Part shown: one piece after another, positions 21,863 to 34,230 of the stretch | Numbering within the stretch: position 1 is the stretch's first letter | Layout: each line of letters opens with the position of its first letter | Assembly (NCBI RefSeq): GCF_013425765.1 | Contig: NZ_JACCJZ010000017.1 | Coordinates: forward strand, 62,001 to 126,000 | DNA from: Luteimonas deserti | Lineage (GTDB): Bacteria > Pseudomonadota > Gammaproteobacteria > Xanthomonadales > Xanthomonadaceae | Direction: 5' to 3' | Length of the DNA stretch: 64,000 nt | Notes under the pieces: model-generated | What the model saw: the letters and a program-made list of their open reading frames with translations, nothing else | Told to the model about the DNA's origin: nothing | The model's database searches: none | Position numbers and translations under genes: made by a program

Positions 21863-23350
21863 ATGAACGTCGACACGCCGCTGCTGGTCACCTTCACCGG
21901 GTATCTGCTGCTCATGGTGGGTATCGGGTTCTGGGCCTGGTATCGCACCCGTACCTTCGACGACTACATCCTCGGCGGACGCTCGCTCGGCAGCTACGTC
22001 ACCGCGCTCTCGGCAGGCGCATCGGACATGAGCGGCTGGCTGCTGATGGGCCTGCCCGGGGCGCTGTATCTCACCGGCGCGTCGGAAGCCTGGATCGCGA
22101 TCGGCCTGGTCGCCGGCGCTTATCTCAACTGGCGCTACGTGGCCGGGCCGTTGCGCGTGTACACCGAGCGGACGCGCAACGCGCTGACCCTGCCGGACTA
22201 CTTCACCCATCGCTTCGAGGACCGGCAGAAGCTGCTGCGCGTCGTCGCGGCGCTGGTGATCCTGGTGTTCTTCGCGGTGTACTGCGCATCGGGCATCGTG
22301 GCCGGCGCGCGCCTGTTCGAGAGCGTGTTCGGGATCCCCTACGCCCGCGCGCTGTGGTGGGGCGCGGCCGCCACCATCCTCTACACCCTGGTGGGCGGCT
22401 TTCTCGCGGTCAGCTGGACCGACATGGTCCAGGCCACGCTGATGATCTTCGCCCTGCTGCTGGTGCCGGTGATCGTGGTGCTGAGCACGGGTGGCGTGGC
22501 GCCGAGTCTCGCGCTGGTGGAACAGGTCGACCCCGCGCGACTGGACTGGGTGGGTGCAGGCGGGGCCATCGCCATCGTATCCGCACTGGCCTGGGGCTTC
22601 GGCTACTTCGGCCAGCCGCACATCCTGGCCCGCTTCATGGCGGCCGACAGCGTAGCCACCATTCCGCGCGCACGCCGCATCGCCATGGGCTGGATGGTGC
22701 TGTGCCTGGCGGGTGCGTTGGCCACCGGCTTCTTCGGCATCGCGTATTTCGTGGCCAATCCGGCCGCAGCCGCGCCCGTGGACGCGAACCCCGAGCGGGT
22801 GTTCATCGTGCTCTCGGAAGTGCTGTTCAATCCCTGGGTCGCCGGCATCCTGCTCTCGGCGATCCTGGCCGCGGTGATGAGCACGCTGTCGTGCCAGCTG
22901 CTCGTGTGTTCCAGCGCGCTGACCGAGGATTTCTACCGCGGCTTCGTACGCCCGCTCGCCGGCCATCGCGAGCTGGTGTGGGTCGGGCGGCTGATGGTCG
23001 CGCTGATCGCACTGCTGGCGATCTGGATCGCGCGCGACCCCGAAAGCCGGGTGCTCGGTCTCGTGGCCTACGCCTGGGCAGGCTTCGGCGCCGCGTTCGG
23101 TCCGGTGGTGGTGCTGTCCCTGTTCTGGCAGCGCATGACGCGCGACGGCGCGATCGCCGGCATCGTCGCCGGTGCACTGACCGTGGTGCTGTGGCGGATG
23201 ACCGGCAGCGCGCTCTACGAAATGGTGCCCGGCGTCATCGTCGCGACACTGGCGATCGTGGTCACCAGCCTGCTCGGGCGCCCACCGTCGCAGGCGGTGC
23301 AGGCCACGCACCAGCAGGTGCAGCTGTCGTTGAAGGAGACCGGCTACTGA
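21863..23350 (+). CDS. putP: Sodium/proline symporter
   Basis: The 495-residue sodium:solute symporter (SSS family) has 12-13 membrane segments. PutP marks are [31 protein letters not shown] (Na+ and proline sites in TM2), [11 protein letters not shown], and the [16 protein letters not shown] segment. It imports proline with Na+ for nutrition or osmoprotection. GGAGCAGG before ATG 21863 provides the ribosome site. Its position between folP and miaA breaks an otherwise conserved housekeeping run and suggests an old insertion. No putA is visible in the window. A further 22 bp separates it from miaA, so it may be read together with miaA-hfq-hflX. Confidence 0.92.
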   Translation: MNVDTPLLVTFTGYLLLMVGIGFWAWYRTRTFDDYILGGRSLGSYVTALSAGASDMSGWLLMGLPGALYLTGASEAWIAIGLVAGAYLNWRYVAGPLRVYTERTRNALTLPDYFTHRFEDRQKLLRVVAALVILVFFAVYCASGIVAGARLFESVFGIPYARALWWGAAATILYTLVGGFLAVSWTDMVQATLMIFALLLVPVIVVLSTGGVAPSLALVEQVDPARLDWVGAGGAIAIVSALAWGFGYFGQPHILARFMAADSVATIPRARRIAMGWMVLCLAGALATGFFGIAYFVANPAAAAPVDANPERVFIVLSEVLFNPWVAGILLSAILAAVMSTLSCQLLVCSSALTEDFYRGFVRPLAGHRELVWVGRLMVALIALLAIWIARDPESRVLGLVAYAWAGFGAAFGPVVVLSLFWQRMTRDGAIAGIVAGALTVVLWRMTGSALYEMVPGVIVATLAIVVTSLLGRPPSQAVQATHQQVQLSLKETGY

Positions 23351-23372
23351 TGCGTCGATCGGCGAGGCCCGC

Positions 23373-24747
<1,375 letters not shown>

Positions 24748-24780
24748 TCCCACGCATCTCCCAAGAGGTTTGACCCCACT

Positions 24781-26100
24781 TTGTTCGAACGCTCCCGGAA
24801 GGGTGAAAACGCGCTGCTGATCCAGCCGCATGCGCACGGCCCGGCCGACGAGGGCGCGCTGGAGGAATTCTCCGAGCTCGCCCGGTCCGCCGGTGCCCAG
24901 GTAGCCGCGGTGATTCCCGCGCGCATCGACAAGCCCAACGCCGCCACGCTGATCGGCAGCGGCAAGCTCGAGGAAGTGAAGGCCGCCGTCGAGGCGACCG
25001 GCGCAGACCTGATCCTCGTCAATCACCGGCTCTCTCCCGGCCAGGAACGCAATCTCGAGAAATACCTCGAGCGCCGCGTGGTCGACCGGACCGGCCTGAT
25101 CCTCGACATCTTCGCCCAGCGGGCACGCAGCCACGACGGCAAGCTGCAGGTCGAGCTCGCCCAGCTCAGGCACATGGCGACGCGCCTGGTCCGTGGCTGG
25201 ACCCATCTGGAGCGCCAGCGCGGCGGTTCGATCGGTCTGCGCGGCCCCGGCGAGACCCAGCTCGAGACCGACCGCCGGTTGCTGCAGAAGCGTGTCGAAC
25301 AGCTGCAGGCGCGCCTCGAGAAGGTGGAGGTTCAGCGCACCCAGATGCGCCGCGCCCGCGTGCGCAGCGAGCTGCCGCGCGTCGCCCTGGTGGGCTATAC
25401 CAATGCCGGCAAGTCGACCCTGTTCAACACGTTGAGCGGCGCCGATGCCTACGCCGCCGACCAGCTGTTCGCGACCCTCGATCCCACCGTGCGCCGTGTG
25501 GATCTGTCGGGCGGCAGCATCGTTCTGGCCGACACCGTCGGCTTCGTCCGCGATCTGCCGCACGAGCTCGTCGCCGCGTTCCGGTCCACGCTGAGCGAGG
25601 CCCGCGAGGCCGACCTGCTGCTGCACGTCATCGACGCCGCCGATCCGCTGCGCAACGAGCGCATCGCCCAGGTGGACAAGGTGCTCGGCGAGATCGGTGC
25701 CGGGGATCTGCCGCAGTTGCTGGTGTTCAACAAGATCGACCGGATCGAGGGCGCGACCCCACGTTACGACCAGGACCCCGCGGCCCTGGCCGACGACGCG
25801 GTGCGCGAGAGCGTCTGGATCTCGGCCCGCGAGGGCCAGGGTCTCGACCTGCTGGCCGAAGCGCTGGCGCGTCGGCTCGGCATCCGCCGGGTCGCCGGCG
25901 AGCTGCATCTGCCGTCCGATGCGGGACGTCTCCACGCCCGCCTGCACGCGCTGGATGCCGTGCGCGCCGAGACCGTGGACGAGCAGGGCTGGCGACTCAC
26001 CGTGGATCTGGCACTCGCCGACGCCGCGCGTCTGGCCTCGCAGTCCGACGGCGGCCCCCTGCGCGTACTGCTGCCGCCGGACGAGGACGAGACGTTCTGA
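24781..26100 (+). CDS. hflX: Ribosome-associated GTPase HflX
   Basis: The 439-residue GTPase binds the 50S subunit and splits stalled ribosomes, notably on heat stress. Its N-terminal HflX-specific domain (1-180) ends in a coiled-coil linker; the G domain has G1 GYTNAGKST (205-213), G3 DTVGF and G4 NKID. RGPGETQLETDRR is the family hallmark. The start is most likely TTG 24781: AAGAGG lies 12 bp upstream and homologues begin M-F-x-R-S-R-K-G. The next in-frame ATG is far inside the conserved domain. The TTG start could lower its yield relative to hfq in the same transcript. Confidence 0.95.
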   Translation: MFERSRKGENALLIQPHAHGPADEGALEEFSELARSAGAQVAAVIPARIDKPNAATLIGSGKLEEVKAAVEATGADLILVNHRLSPGQERNLEKYLERRVVDRTGLILDIFAQRARSHDGKLQVELAQLRHMATRLVRGWTHLERQRGGSIGLRGPGETQLETDRRLLQKRVEQLQARLEKVEVQRTQMRRARVRSELPRVALVGYTNAGKSTLFNTLSGADAYAADQLFATLDPTVRRVDLSGGSIVLADTVGFVRDLPHELVAAFRSTLSEAREADLLLHVIDAADPLRNERIAQVDKVLGEIGAGDLPQLLVFNKIDRIEGATPRYDQDPAALADDAVRESVWISAREGQGLDLLAEALARRLGIRRVAGELHLPSDAGRLHARLHALDAVRAETVDEQGWRLTVDLALADAARLASQSDGGPLRVLLPPDEDETF

Positions 26101-26239
26101 GGTGCCGGGCGTCGCGCGCCGATGATCCGGCGTGTGCCGCCCTGCGTAGTTACCCCGACGGACCCCCGCCGGCGTCAGCCGGTTAGACTATGCGACCCCC
26201 GCGCCGCCCCGGGCCGGCGCGTCCCAGATTGGAGCAGGC

Positions 26240-27421
26240 ATGGCCTGGAACATTCCCGGCAAGAACAAGGACAACGACGCCCCGGACCGCAAGGGTCCCG
26301 AGGGCAGCGAACCGCAGAACCCGTGGCCGCCCAGGCGGACCGGAGGCAGCGGTCGCGGCGGGCGTGGTGGGCGTGGACGCGGCGGTGGCGGCATGGACCG
26401 GGCGCTGGCCCAGTTCCGCGACATGTTCGGCGGTGGCGGCGGCAATCCGCTGCGCTGGATCGCCATCGGCCTCGTGGTCATCCTGCTGCTCAACTGTTTC
26501 GTGCTGGTGGGTGAAACCCAGCGCGGCGTGGTGCTGCGTTTCGGCAAGATCGCCCGGGTCATGCAGCCCGGCCCGAACTTCAAGCTGCCCTGGCCGGTGG
26601 AGCGTGTGACCAAGGTCGACGCCACCACCGTGCAGTCCTACAGCAACACCGTGCCGGTGCTCACCCGCGACGAAAACATCGTGGTCGTGTCGTTCAACGT
26701 GCAGTACCGCGTGGGTGATCCGACCCAGTTCCTGTTCGGAACGCGCAGCGCCCGCGAGGTGCTGGAGCAGACCGCGGTGAGCGCCGTGCGCGAGCAGATC
26801 GGCCGCGCCAATCTCGACACCGCGCTCAACGCGCGTGGTCCCTTGTCGACCGCAGCGCAGACCTCGTTGCAGGCCTCCCTGGACAGCTACCGCACGGGAT
26901 TGTTCGTCACCGAGCTCAACCTGCAGGACGCGCGTCCGCCGGAGGAGGTCAAGCCGGCGTTCGACGAGGTCAACAGCGCGCAGCAGATGAACGAGCGGTT
27001 GATCAACGAAGCCCGCGCCTACGCCGCGAAGATCGTGCCGGAAGCCCGAGGCGAGGCCGCGCGCATTCGCGCCCAGGCCGAGGGCTACAAGGAAGCCGAG
27101 ATCGCCCGTGCCACCGGTGACGCGACCCGCTTCACCCTGCTGGTCGACGCCTACCGCGGCGCGCCCGACGTCACCCGTCGCCGCCTCTGGCTGGAGACCG
27201 TGCAGCAGGTGCTCGGCAACAACCGCACCGTGGTCGGCGGCGATGGCCGCCAGCTGATCTACGTGCCGATGGGGCAGGGCGGCAGCGCCCAAGCCGCGCC
27301 GTCGCTGCTGCCGCCGGAGGTGTTGTCCCCGGCCATCGAGGCCACCCGCGCGCCGGTCCAGGAACCCGCGGCGCGCAGCTCGCAGTTGCCGCGTCCGCCG
27401 CGTGATGGAGCCGTCCGATGA
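26240..27421 (+). CDS. hflK: FtsH protease activity modulator HflK
   Basis: The 393-residue SPFH-family inner-membrane protein has a Gly/Arg-rich cytoplasmic N-terminus (1-65), one membrane segment (about 72-92, WIAIGLVVILLLNCFVLV), and a periplasmic SPFH/band-7 domain with a coiled coil (ARAYAAKIVPEARGEAARIRAQAEGYKEAEIARATGDA region). It ends in a Pro/Ala tail. With HflC it forms the large cage around FtsH hexamers. ATG 26240 follows GGAGCAGG at 26232-26239. The stop overlaps the hflC start by four bases (ATGA), so the two subunits are translationally coupled. Confidence 0.95.
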   Translation: MAWNIPGKNKDNDAPDRKGPEGSEPQNPWPPRRTGGSGRGGRGGRGRGGGGMDRALAQFRDMFGGGGGNPLRWIAIGLVVILLLNCFVLVGETQRGVVLRFGKIARVMQPGPNFKLPWPVERVTKVDATTVQSYSNTVPVLTRDENIVVVSFNVQYRVGDPTQFLFGTRSAREVLEQTAVSAVREQIGRANLDTALNARGPLSTAAQTSLQASLDSYRTGLFVTELNLQDARPPEEVKPAFDEVNSAQQMNERLINEARAYAAKIVPEARGEAARIRAQAEGYKEAEIARATGDATRFTLLVDAYRGAPDVTRRRLWLETVQQVLGNNRTVVGGDGRQLIYVPMGQGGSAQAAPSLLPPEVLSPAIEATRAPVQEPAARSSQLPRPPRDGAVR

Positions 27422-28281
27422 GACTCAATTTCGTCATCCCCCTTCTGATCGTCGTGCTGCTGGGCCTGATGGGCTCGGTATATGTAGTGCGCGAGGGTCA
27501 GGTGGGCCTGGTGCTCAACCTCGGACGCGTCGCCCGTACCGACATCGGCCCGGGTCTGCACTTCAAGATTCCGCTGGTGGAAACCGCGCGGGTGTTCGAC
27601 CGCCGCTTCGACGCGAGCGCGTTCTCGCCCGAGCGATCGCTCACCTCCGAGCGCAAGGACGTCAGCGTCGATTTCGTCGCCATCGTCTTCATCAGCGACG
27701 TCACCCAGTTCTTCCGCGCCACATCCGGCAACGAGGACAACGCCAAGCTGCGTCTCGAGCCCATCATCAAGAACTCGCTGCGCAACGAGATCAACGCCAA
27801 CACGCTCACCGAGCTGGTGTCGGGCAACCGCTCGGAGTTCGTCGAGCGCCAGCTGCCGGCGATCAACGAGGCCGCGCAGTCGCTGGGCATGCGGATCGTC
27901 GACATCCGCCTCAAGCAGATCGACCTGCCCACCGACAGCGAGGTCATCGGCCAGGTCTACGACCGCATGCGCGCCGAGCGCCGCCAGGTGGCCGCCGCGC
28001 TGCGCGCCGAGGGCGAGGAGCAGGCACGCGCGATCCGCGGCCAGGCCGATCGCGAGCAGGTGGTGGTGACCGCCGAGGCGGAACGCGACGCGCAGACGCT
28101 GCGCGGTGAAGGCGATGCCGAAGCGACCCGCATCTACGGCGAGGCCGCCAACCGCGATCCGGGCTTCTACGCCTTCCAGCGCAGCCTCGAGGCCTACCGC
28201 GCCGCCTTCGAGAAGGGCGACAGCGTGATCGTGCTCGAGCGCAACGATCCCTTCCTGCAGTACATGCGCAGCGATCGCTGA
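27418..28281 (+). CDS. hflC: FtsH protease activity modulator HflC
   Basis: The 287-residue partner of HflK has one N-terminal membrane segment (about 4-22), an SPFH domain, and the coiled-coil region with repeated Ala/Glu/Arg (AERDAQTLRGEGDAEATRIYGEA). The C-terminus YAFQRSLEAYRAAF-NDPFLQYMRSD is the conserved HflC end. ATG 27418 overlaps hflK by 4 bases. Confidence 0.96.
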   Translation: MRLNFVIPLLIVVLLGLMGSVYVVREGQVGLVLNLGRVARTDIGPGLHFKIPLVETARVFDRRFDASAFSPERSLTSERKDVSVDFVAIVFISDVTQFFRATSGNEDNAKLRLEPIIKNSLRNEINANTLTELVSGNRSEFVERQLPAINEAAQSLGMRIVDIRLKQIDLPTDSEVIGQVYDRMRAERRQVAAALRAEGEEQARAIRGQADREQVVVTAEAERDAQTLRGEGDAEATRIYGEAANRDPGFYAFQRSLEAYRAAFEKGDSVIVLERNDPFLQYMRSDR

Positions 28282-28292
28282 CCGGCCGACCG

Positions 28293-28481
28293 ATGTCGGA
28301 TCTGTGGGCCGCGTTGTGTCTGGTGCTCGTGCTCGAAGGGCTGCTGCTGTTCGCCGCGCCGGACATGTGGAAGCGGGCGGCGGTGCAACTGCTGTCGCTC
28401 CCCACCGGCATGCTGCGACGCGTCGGTGCTGGCGTCTTGGTCGTCGGTCTGATCGCGCTGTACTTCGTGCGCGGCGCCTGA
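28293..28481 (+). CDS. DUF2065 (YjeT-like) small membrane protein
   Basis: The 62-residue protein has two predicted membrane helices (4-22 and 45-60) around a short polar loop with MWKRAAVQLLSLP, the conserved part of the YjeT family. In E. coli yjeT also lies between hflC and purA; the function is unknown. It lies 11 bp after hflC with no terminator between and is probably the last gene of the hflKC transcript. An accessory subunit of the FtsH-HflKC complex is a guess from position only. Confidence 0.85.
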   Translation: MSDLWAALCLVLVLEGLLLFAAPDMWKRAAVQLLSLPTGMLRRVGAGVLVVGLIALYFVRGA

Positions 28482-30649
<2,168 letters not shown>

Positions 30650-30672
30650 TCGAGGCGTCCGCCGGACAGGAG

Positions 30673-30699
30673 AAAACCCCGCGAAAGCGGGGTTTTTTC
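30673..30699 (+). terminator. Strong Rho-independent terminator after purA
   Basis: Ten-bp stem (30673-30682 with 30687-30696) with GAAA tetraloop and a run of six T spanning its end. It is the best terminator in the window, and its T run ends three to four bases before the next start codon. Confidence 0.92.
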
Positions 30700-30701
30700 T
30701 G

Positions 30702-31226
30702 ATGCAGTCGCTCAAGTACCTCGGCGGCTACCCGCCGGACGTTCAGGCGCGCGTGCGCGAGCTGATTGCGCAGGATCGGCTGGATGCACTGCTGGCCGCG
30801 AAGTACGCCGACGCCCACACCGTACGCAACGACGGCCAGCTCTACACCTACGTGCAGGCGCTCAAGGACCGCCACATGCGCAAGGCCGCGCCGCTGGGCA
30901 AGGTGATCTACGACGGCAAGCTGCAGGTGATGAAGCACGCCCTGGGCACGCACACCACCATCTCGCGCGTGCACGGCGGCAAGCTCAAGGCCAGCCGCGA
31001 GATCCGCATCGCCAGCGTGTTCCGCGACGCCCCGGCGGCGTTCCTCCGGATGATCGTGGTGCACGAGCTGGCGCACATGAAGGAGGCCGAGCACGACAAG
31101 GCCTTCTACCAGCTGTGCACCCATATGGAACCGGACTACCACCAGCTGGAATTCGATCTGCGACTGTATCTGACGCATCTCGATCTGCATCCGCCGGGAT
31201 CTGCCACGGAAGCGCGGCGGCGCTGA
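30702..31226 (+). CDS. YgjP-like metal-dependent hydrolase (M48/DUF45)
   Basis: The 174-residue protein contains the zinc motif HELAHMKEAEHDKAFY (HExxH with downstream H/E) of the YgjP/DUF45 group. The conserved TTISRVHGG and REIRIASVFRDAPAAFLRMIVVHELAH segments are present. Some members are reported to act on UTP; others resemble SprT/WLM proteases. The family N-terminus matches MQSLKYLGGYPP, so ATG 30702 is used even though it lies directly after the purA terminator and has no free ribosome site: the only G-rich stretch (GCGGGG) is inside the hairpin. Confidence 0.75.
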   Translation: MQSLKYLGGYPPDVQARVRELIAQDRLDALLAAKYADAHTVRNDGQLYTYVQALKDRHMRKAAPLGKVIYDGKLQVMKHALGTHTTISRVHGGKLKASREIRIASVFRDAPAAFLRMIVVHELAHMKEAEHDKAFYQLCTHMEPDYHQLEFDLRLYLTHLDLHPPGSATEARRR

Positions 31227-31437
31227 GGCCTGGCGAGACACCGCCCGCGCGGACAGGAGCGCCGCCTCGGGTGGGTGCGGCCTCGTCGGAGCCGGTCCGC
31301 GCGTCGGCGTCGAGAAAATCCTGCCTTCAATCGATAATGGTGCCGGTTCGACCCGCCACTCCGTTCGATGCCATGCTCTCGCGATTCGACACCGAAACCG
31401 CGTGTGTGGCTCGTGCACCCCAATCAAGGACGATCCG

Positions 31438-32706
31438 ATGTTCGCAGCGCTGTTCGACACCATCTTCAATCGCACGCCCGGTCCCGACGCATTCGCCAGG
31501 CGTTTCTTGGATGCACTGCGAGCACAGGGGTGGCAGGAGGAGATGGTTCACCAGCCGGACCAATTCAGACTGGTGGGTGCCAGTGGCTTCGTCGTCTATC
31601 TGCACAACGCGTATCACGCATACCTCAAGGCGAGCCGTCGCCATCGCGCGCACGTCCTGCAGCATTACGTCTCCGGTTTCGTCGCCGAGCGGGAGGAAAG
31701 TCGCCGGGAGAAGCCCTTCGAGGAACTGCGCCCGACGTTGATGCCACTGCTCCGCAATCGCGGCATGCTGGAAGAGTTGAGGCTCGAACATGTCCTCTCC
31801 CATGGCGTGGAGGTGCCCTTCGGCAGCGCGTGGCGTGATGTCGCCGAGGACTGCGTCGAGCTGCTTGCGCTGGATCTCCCCGAGACGACCTCCACCCTCG
31901 TGGCGGGGCCGCCGGCGGCGTGGGGTCTCACCCTGGACGAGAGCCTGCTCATCGCGCGCGGCAACCTGCGCGATGCGACGACCGACCAGTTCGTCGAGGT
32001 CGCGCCCGGCGTGTTCCGCGGCGCGTGGCAGGACGCCTACGACAGCAGCCGCGCCCTGTTGCCCGATGTGCTCCATCGTGTCCCGGTGGCCGGGCAACCG
32101 GTGTTCATGATGCCCACGCGCGATTGCCTGCTGGTGGTGGGCGATCGTGATGCCGGGGCGATGTCGGTCATGCTCGAACTGAGCCTGGAGGCGGCCGAGG
32201 CGGGCCGCTGCATTTCCTCACTGGCGTTCGCCTACGAGGATCGCAGGATCGTGCCGTTCACGCTGCCCACGCGTGAGCACCGGCAACGCCAGGCCGATCT
32301 GCGCCGGATGCTCGACGCCCCGGCCTACCATCGCCAGAAGGAACTTCTGGATCGGATCCACCAGGCGAGAGACGAGGACATATTCGTCGCGGCGTTCCTC
32401 GTCCATGCGGATCCGGACGAGGGCGGGTGCGAGATATCCCTGGGCACCTGGACCGACGGCGTCGACACCCTGCTGCCGGTGACGGACCGCATCGCCCTGG
32501 TGAGTCCCCGTGAGGAGGGCGGGGCGGACGTGAAGATTGTCGAATGGCAACAGGCAGCCGCGGTGTGTGCCGAGCTGATGGAACGACAGCCCACGCTGTA
32601 CCCGCCGCGCTACCGCGTGCGCGCGTTTCCCGATGATGCGCAGCTCCGGCAACTGACCCCGGTCGGGTGGAAGCTCACGCAGACAGCAGCCGACAACGCT
32701 GCTTGA
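31438..32706 (+). CDS. DUF1444-like protein
   Basis: The 422-residue soluble protein has no signal peptide. Its middle resembles the DUF1444/YtpQ family: ELRPTLMPLLRNR, then WGLTLDESLLIARGNL, then WQDAYDSSRALLPD, and MMPTRDCLLVVGD followed by ISSLAFAYEDRRIVPF. The N-terminal 60 residues and the C-terminal 120 residues (GCEISLGTWTDGVDTLLPVTDRIAL) are extra to the common domain. The function of the family is unknown. ATG 31438 is supported by AAGGA (31426-31430). It stands alone between the YgjP-like gene and rtcB on the same strand; its codon use matches its neighbours. Confidence 0.6.
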   Translation: MFAALFDTIFNRTPGPDAFARRFLDALRAQGWQEEMVHQPDQFRLVGASGFVVYLHNAYHAYLKASRRHRAHVLQHYVSGFVAEREESRREKPFEELRPTLMPLLRNRGMLEELRLEHVLSHGVEVPFGSAWRDVAEDCVELLALDLPETTSTLVAGPPAAWGLTLDESLLIARGNLRDATTDQFVEVAPGVFRGAWQDAYDSSRALLPDVLHRVPVAGQPVFMMPTRDCLLVVGDRDAGAMSVMLELSLEAAEAGRCISSLAFAYEDRRIVPFTLPTREHRQRQADLRRMLDAPAYHRQKELLDRIHQARDEDIFVAAFLVHADPDEGGCEISLGTWTDGVDTLLPVTDRIALVSPREEGGADVKIVEWQQAAAVCAELMERQPTLYPPRYRVRAFPDDAQLRQLTPVGWKLTQTAADNAA

Positions 32707-32988
32707 CCACAGACGCGCGTCCGTTCGGCTTCGTCCTCTCTACGGCAGTGGCGTGTCCGGGCGGGCGGCAGACCTTGTCGAAGCCGGGCCTGGCCGCCCG
32801 GCTGTCCACGTTTCGCTGTGTCGTGTCCGGGGGCGGCAGCGGAGGACCGCCCGGTCTGTCGCTACGTTCCGTACGTAGAGGTCGGCACCCAGGTGAACCG
32901 CGCCGGCCTCGCTATGCACGATCGCACTGCGCCGCCGAATGCGCGCTGTCGACATCCGGTCGCGCACCATCGGCGCGAGGAGCCGGCC

Positions 32989-34215
32989 ATGACCGACACT
33001 GCATACACCACCATCCACGACCCCGGCGCTGCGCCGATCAAGCTGTGGACGCGCGGCGTGCCGCTGGAAGACGAGGCGCGCGCGCAGCTACGCAACATCG
33101 CGAAGCTGCCGATCATCCACACGCACATCGCGGTGATGCCCGATGTCCACCTCGGCAAGGGCGCGACCGTGGGCTCGGTGGTGCCGACGGTCGGCGCGAT
33201 CATTCCGGCCGCAGTGGGCGTGGATATCGGCTGCGGCATGATCGCCGCGCGTACCACGCTGATGGCGGGCGATCTTCCGGACACGCTCGCCAGCGTGCGC
33301 CACGCGATCGAACGCGCGGTGCCGCATGGCCGGGTCGCGGCGCGTGGCAAGCGTGACCCCGGCGCATGGGCCTCGCCGCCGCAACGCGCGGTCGAAGCCT
33401 GGGCCTCGTTGGCGAGAGGCTTCCAGCGCATCACCCACGCGCACCCGCGGCTGGCGAAGACCAACAACCTGCATCACCTCGGCACGCTGGGCACCGGCAA
33501 CCACTTCGTCGAGCTCTGCCTCGACGAGGCGCAGCGCGTGTGGTTCATGCTGCACTCGGGCTCGCGCGGCGTGGGCAATGCCATCGGCACGCACTTCATC
33601 GAGCTGGCCAAACAGGACATGGGCCGGCACATCGCCAACCTGCCGGACGTCGACCTGGCCTACCTGCGCGAAGGCAGCCCGCACTACGACGATTACGTGT
33701 TTGCGGTGGAATGGGCGCAGCGTTACGCGCGCATCAACCGCGAGATCATGATGCAGCACGCGGTGGACGCCGCGCGCCGCGTGATATCCAAGCCGTTCGA
33801 GGCGCAGGCCGAAGCGGTCAACTGTCACCACAACTACGTCAGCCGCGAGCACCATTTCGGCGAGGACATCTTCGTGACACGCAAGGGGGCGGTGAGCGCG
33901 CGCACGGGCGAGCTGGGCATCATTCCCGGCAGCATGGGCACGTGCAGCTACATCGTGCGCGGGCTCGGGAATGCCGAGAGCTTCCACAGCTGCAGTCACG
34001 GCGCCGGGCGGGTGATGAGTCGCACGCGTGCGCGCAAGCTGATTTCCGTGGACGATCACGCCCGTGCGACCGCGCATGTCGAGTGTCGCAAGGACGCCGA
34101 GGTGGTCGACGAGTCGCCTGCCGCCTACAAGTCCATCGAAGCGGTGATGGAGGCGCAGAAGGACCTGGTGGAAATCGTGCACACGCTGCGGCAGGTGGTC
34201 TGCGTCAAGGGCTGA
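32989..34215 (+). CDS. rtcB: RtcB-family RNA 3'-phosphate ligase
   Basis: The 408-residue GTP- and Mn2+-dependent ligase joins 2',3'-cyclic phosphate or 3'-phosphate RNA ends to 5'-OH ends (RNA repair, tRNA splicing in other domains). The metal ligands Asp79 and Cys82 lie in GVDIGCGM. The guanylated histidine is His337 in HSCSHGAGR, preceded by NNLHHLGTLGTGNHF and CHHNYVSREHHFGE with more ligands. The length is that of the E. coli RtcB branch. CGAGGAG at 32976-32982 supports ATG 32989. In E. coli it is paired with the cyclase rtcA and regulator rtcR; neither is seen here. Confidence 0.95.
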   Translation: MTDTAYTTIHDPGAAPIKLWTRGVPLEDEARAQLRNIAKLPIIHTHIAVMPDVHLGKGATVGSVVPTVGAIIPAAVGVDIGCGMIAARTTLMAGDLPDTLASVRHAIERAVPHGRVAARGKRDPGAWASPPQRAVEAWASLARGFQRITHAHPRLAKTNNLHHLGTLGTGNHFVELCLDEAQRVWFMLHSGSRGVGNAIGTHFIELAKQDMGRHIANLPDVDLAYLREGSPHYDDYVFAVEWAQRYARINREIMMQHAVDAARRVISKPFEAQAEAVNCHHNYVSREHHFGEDIFVTRKGAVSARTGELGIIPGSMGTCSYIVRGLGNAESFHSCSHGAGRVMSRTRARKLISVDDHARATAHVECRKDAEVVDESPAAYKSIEAVMEAQKDLVEIVHTLRQVVCVKG

Positions 34216-34230
34216 CCGCTGCAGCATCCA

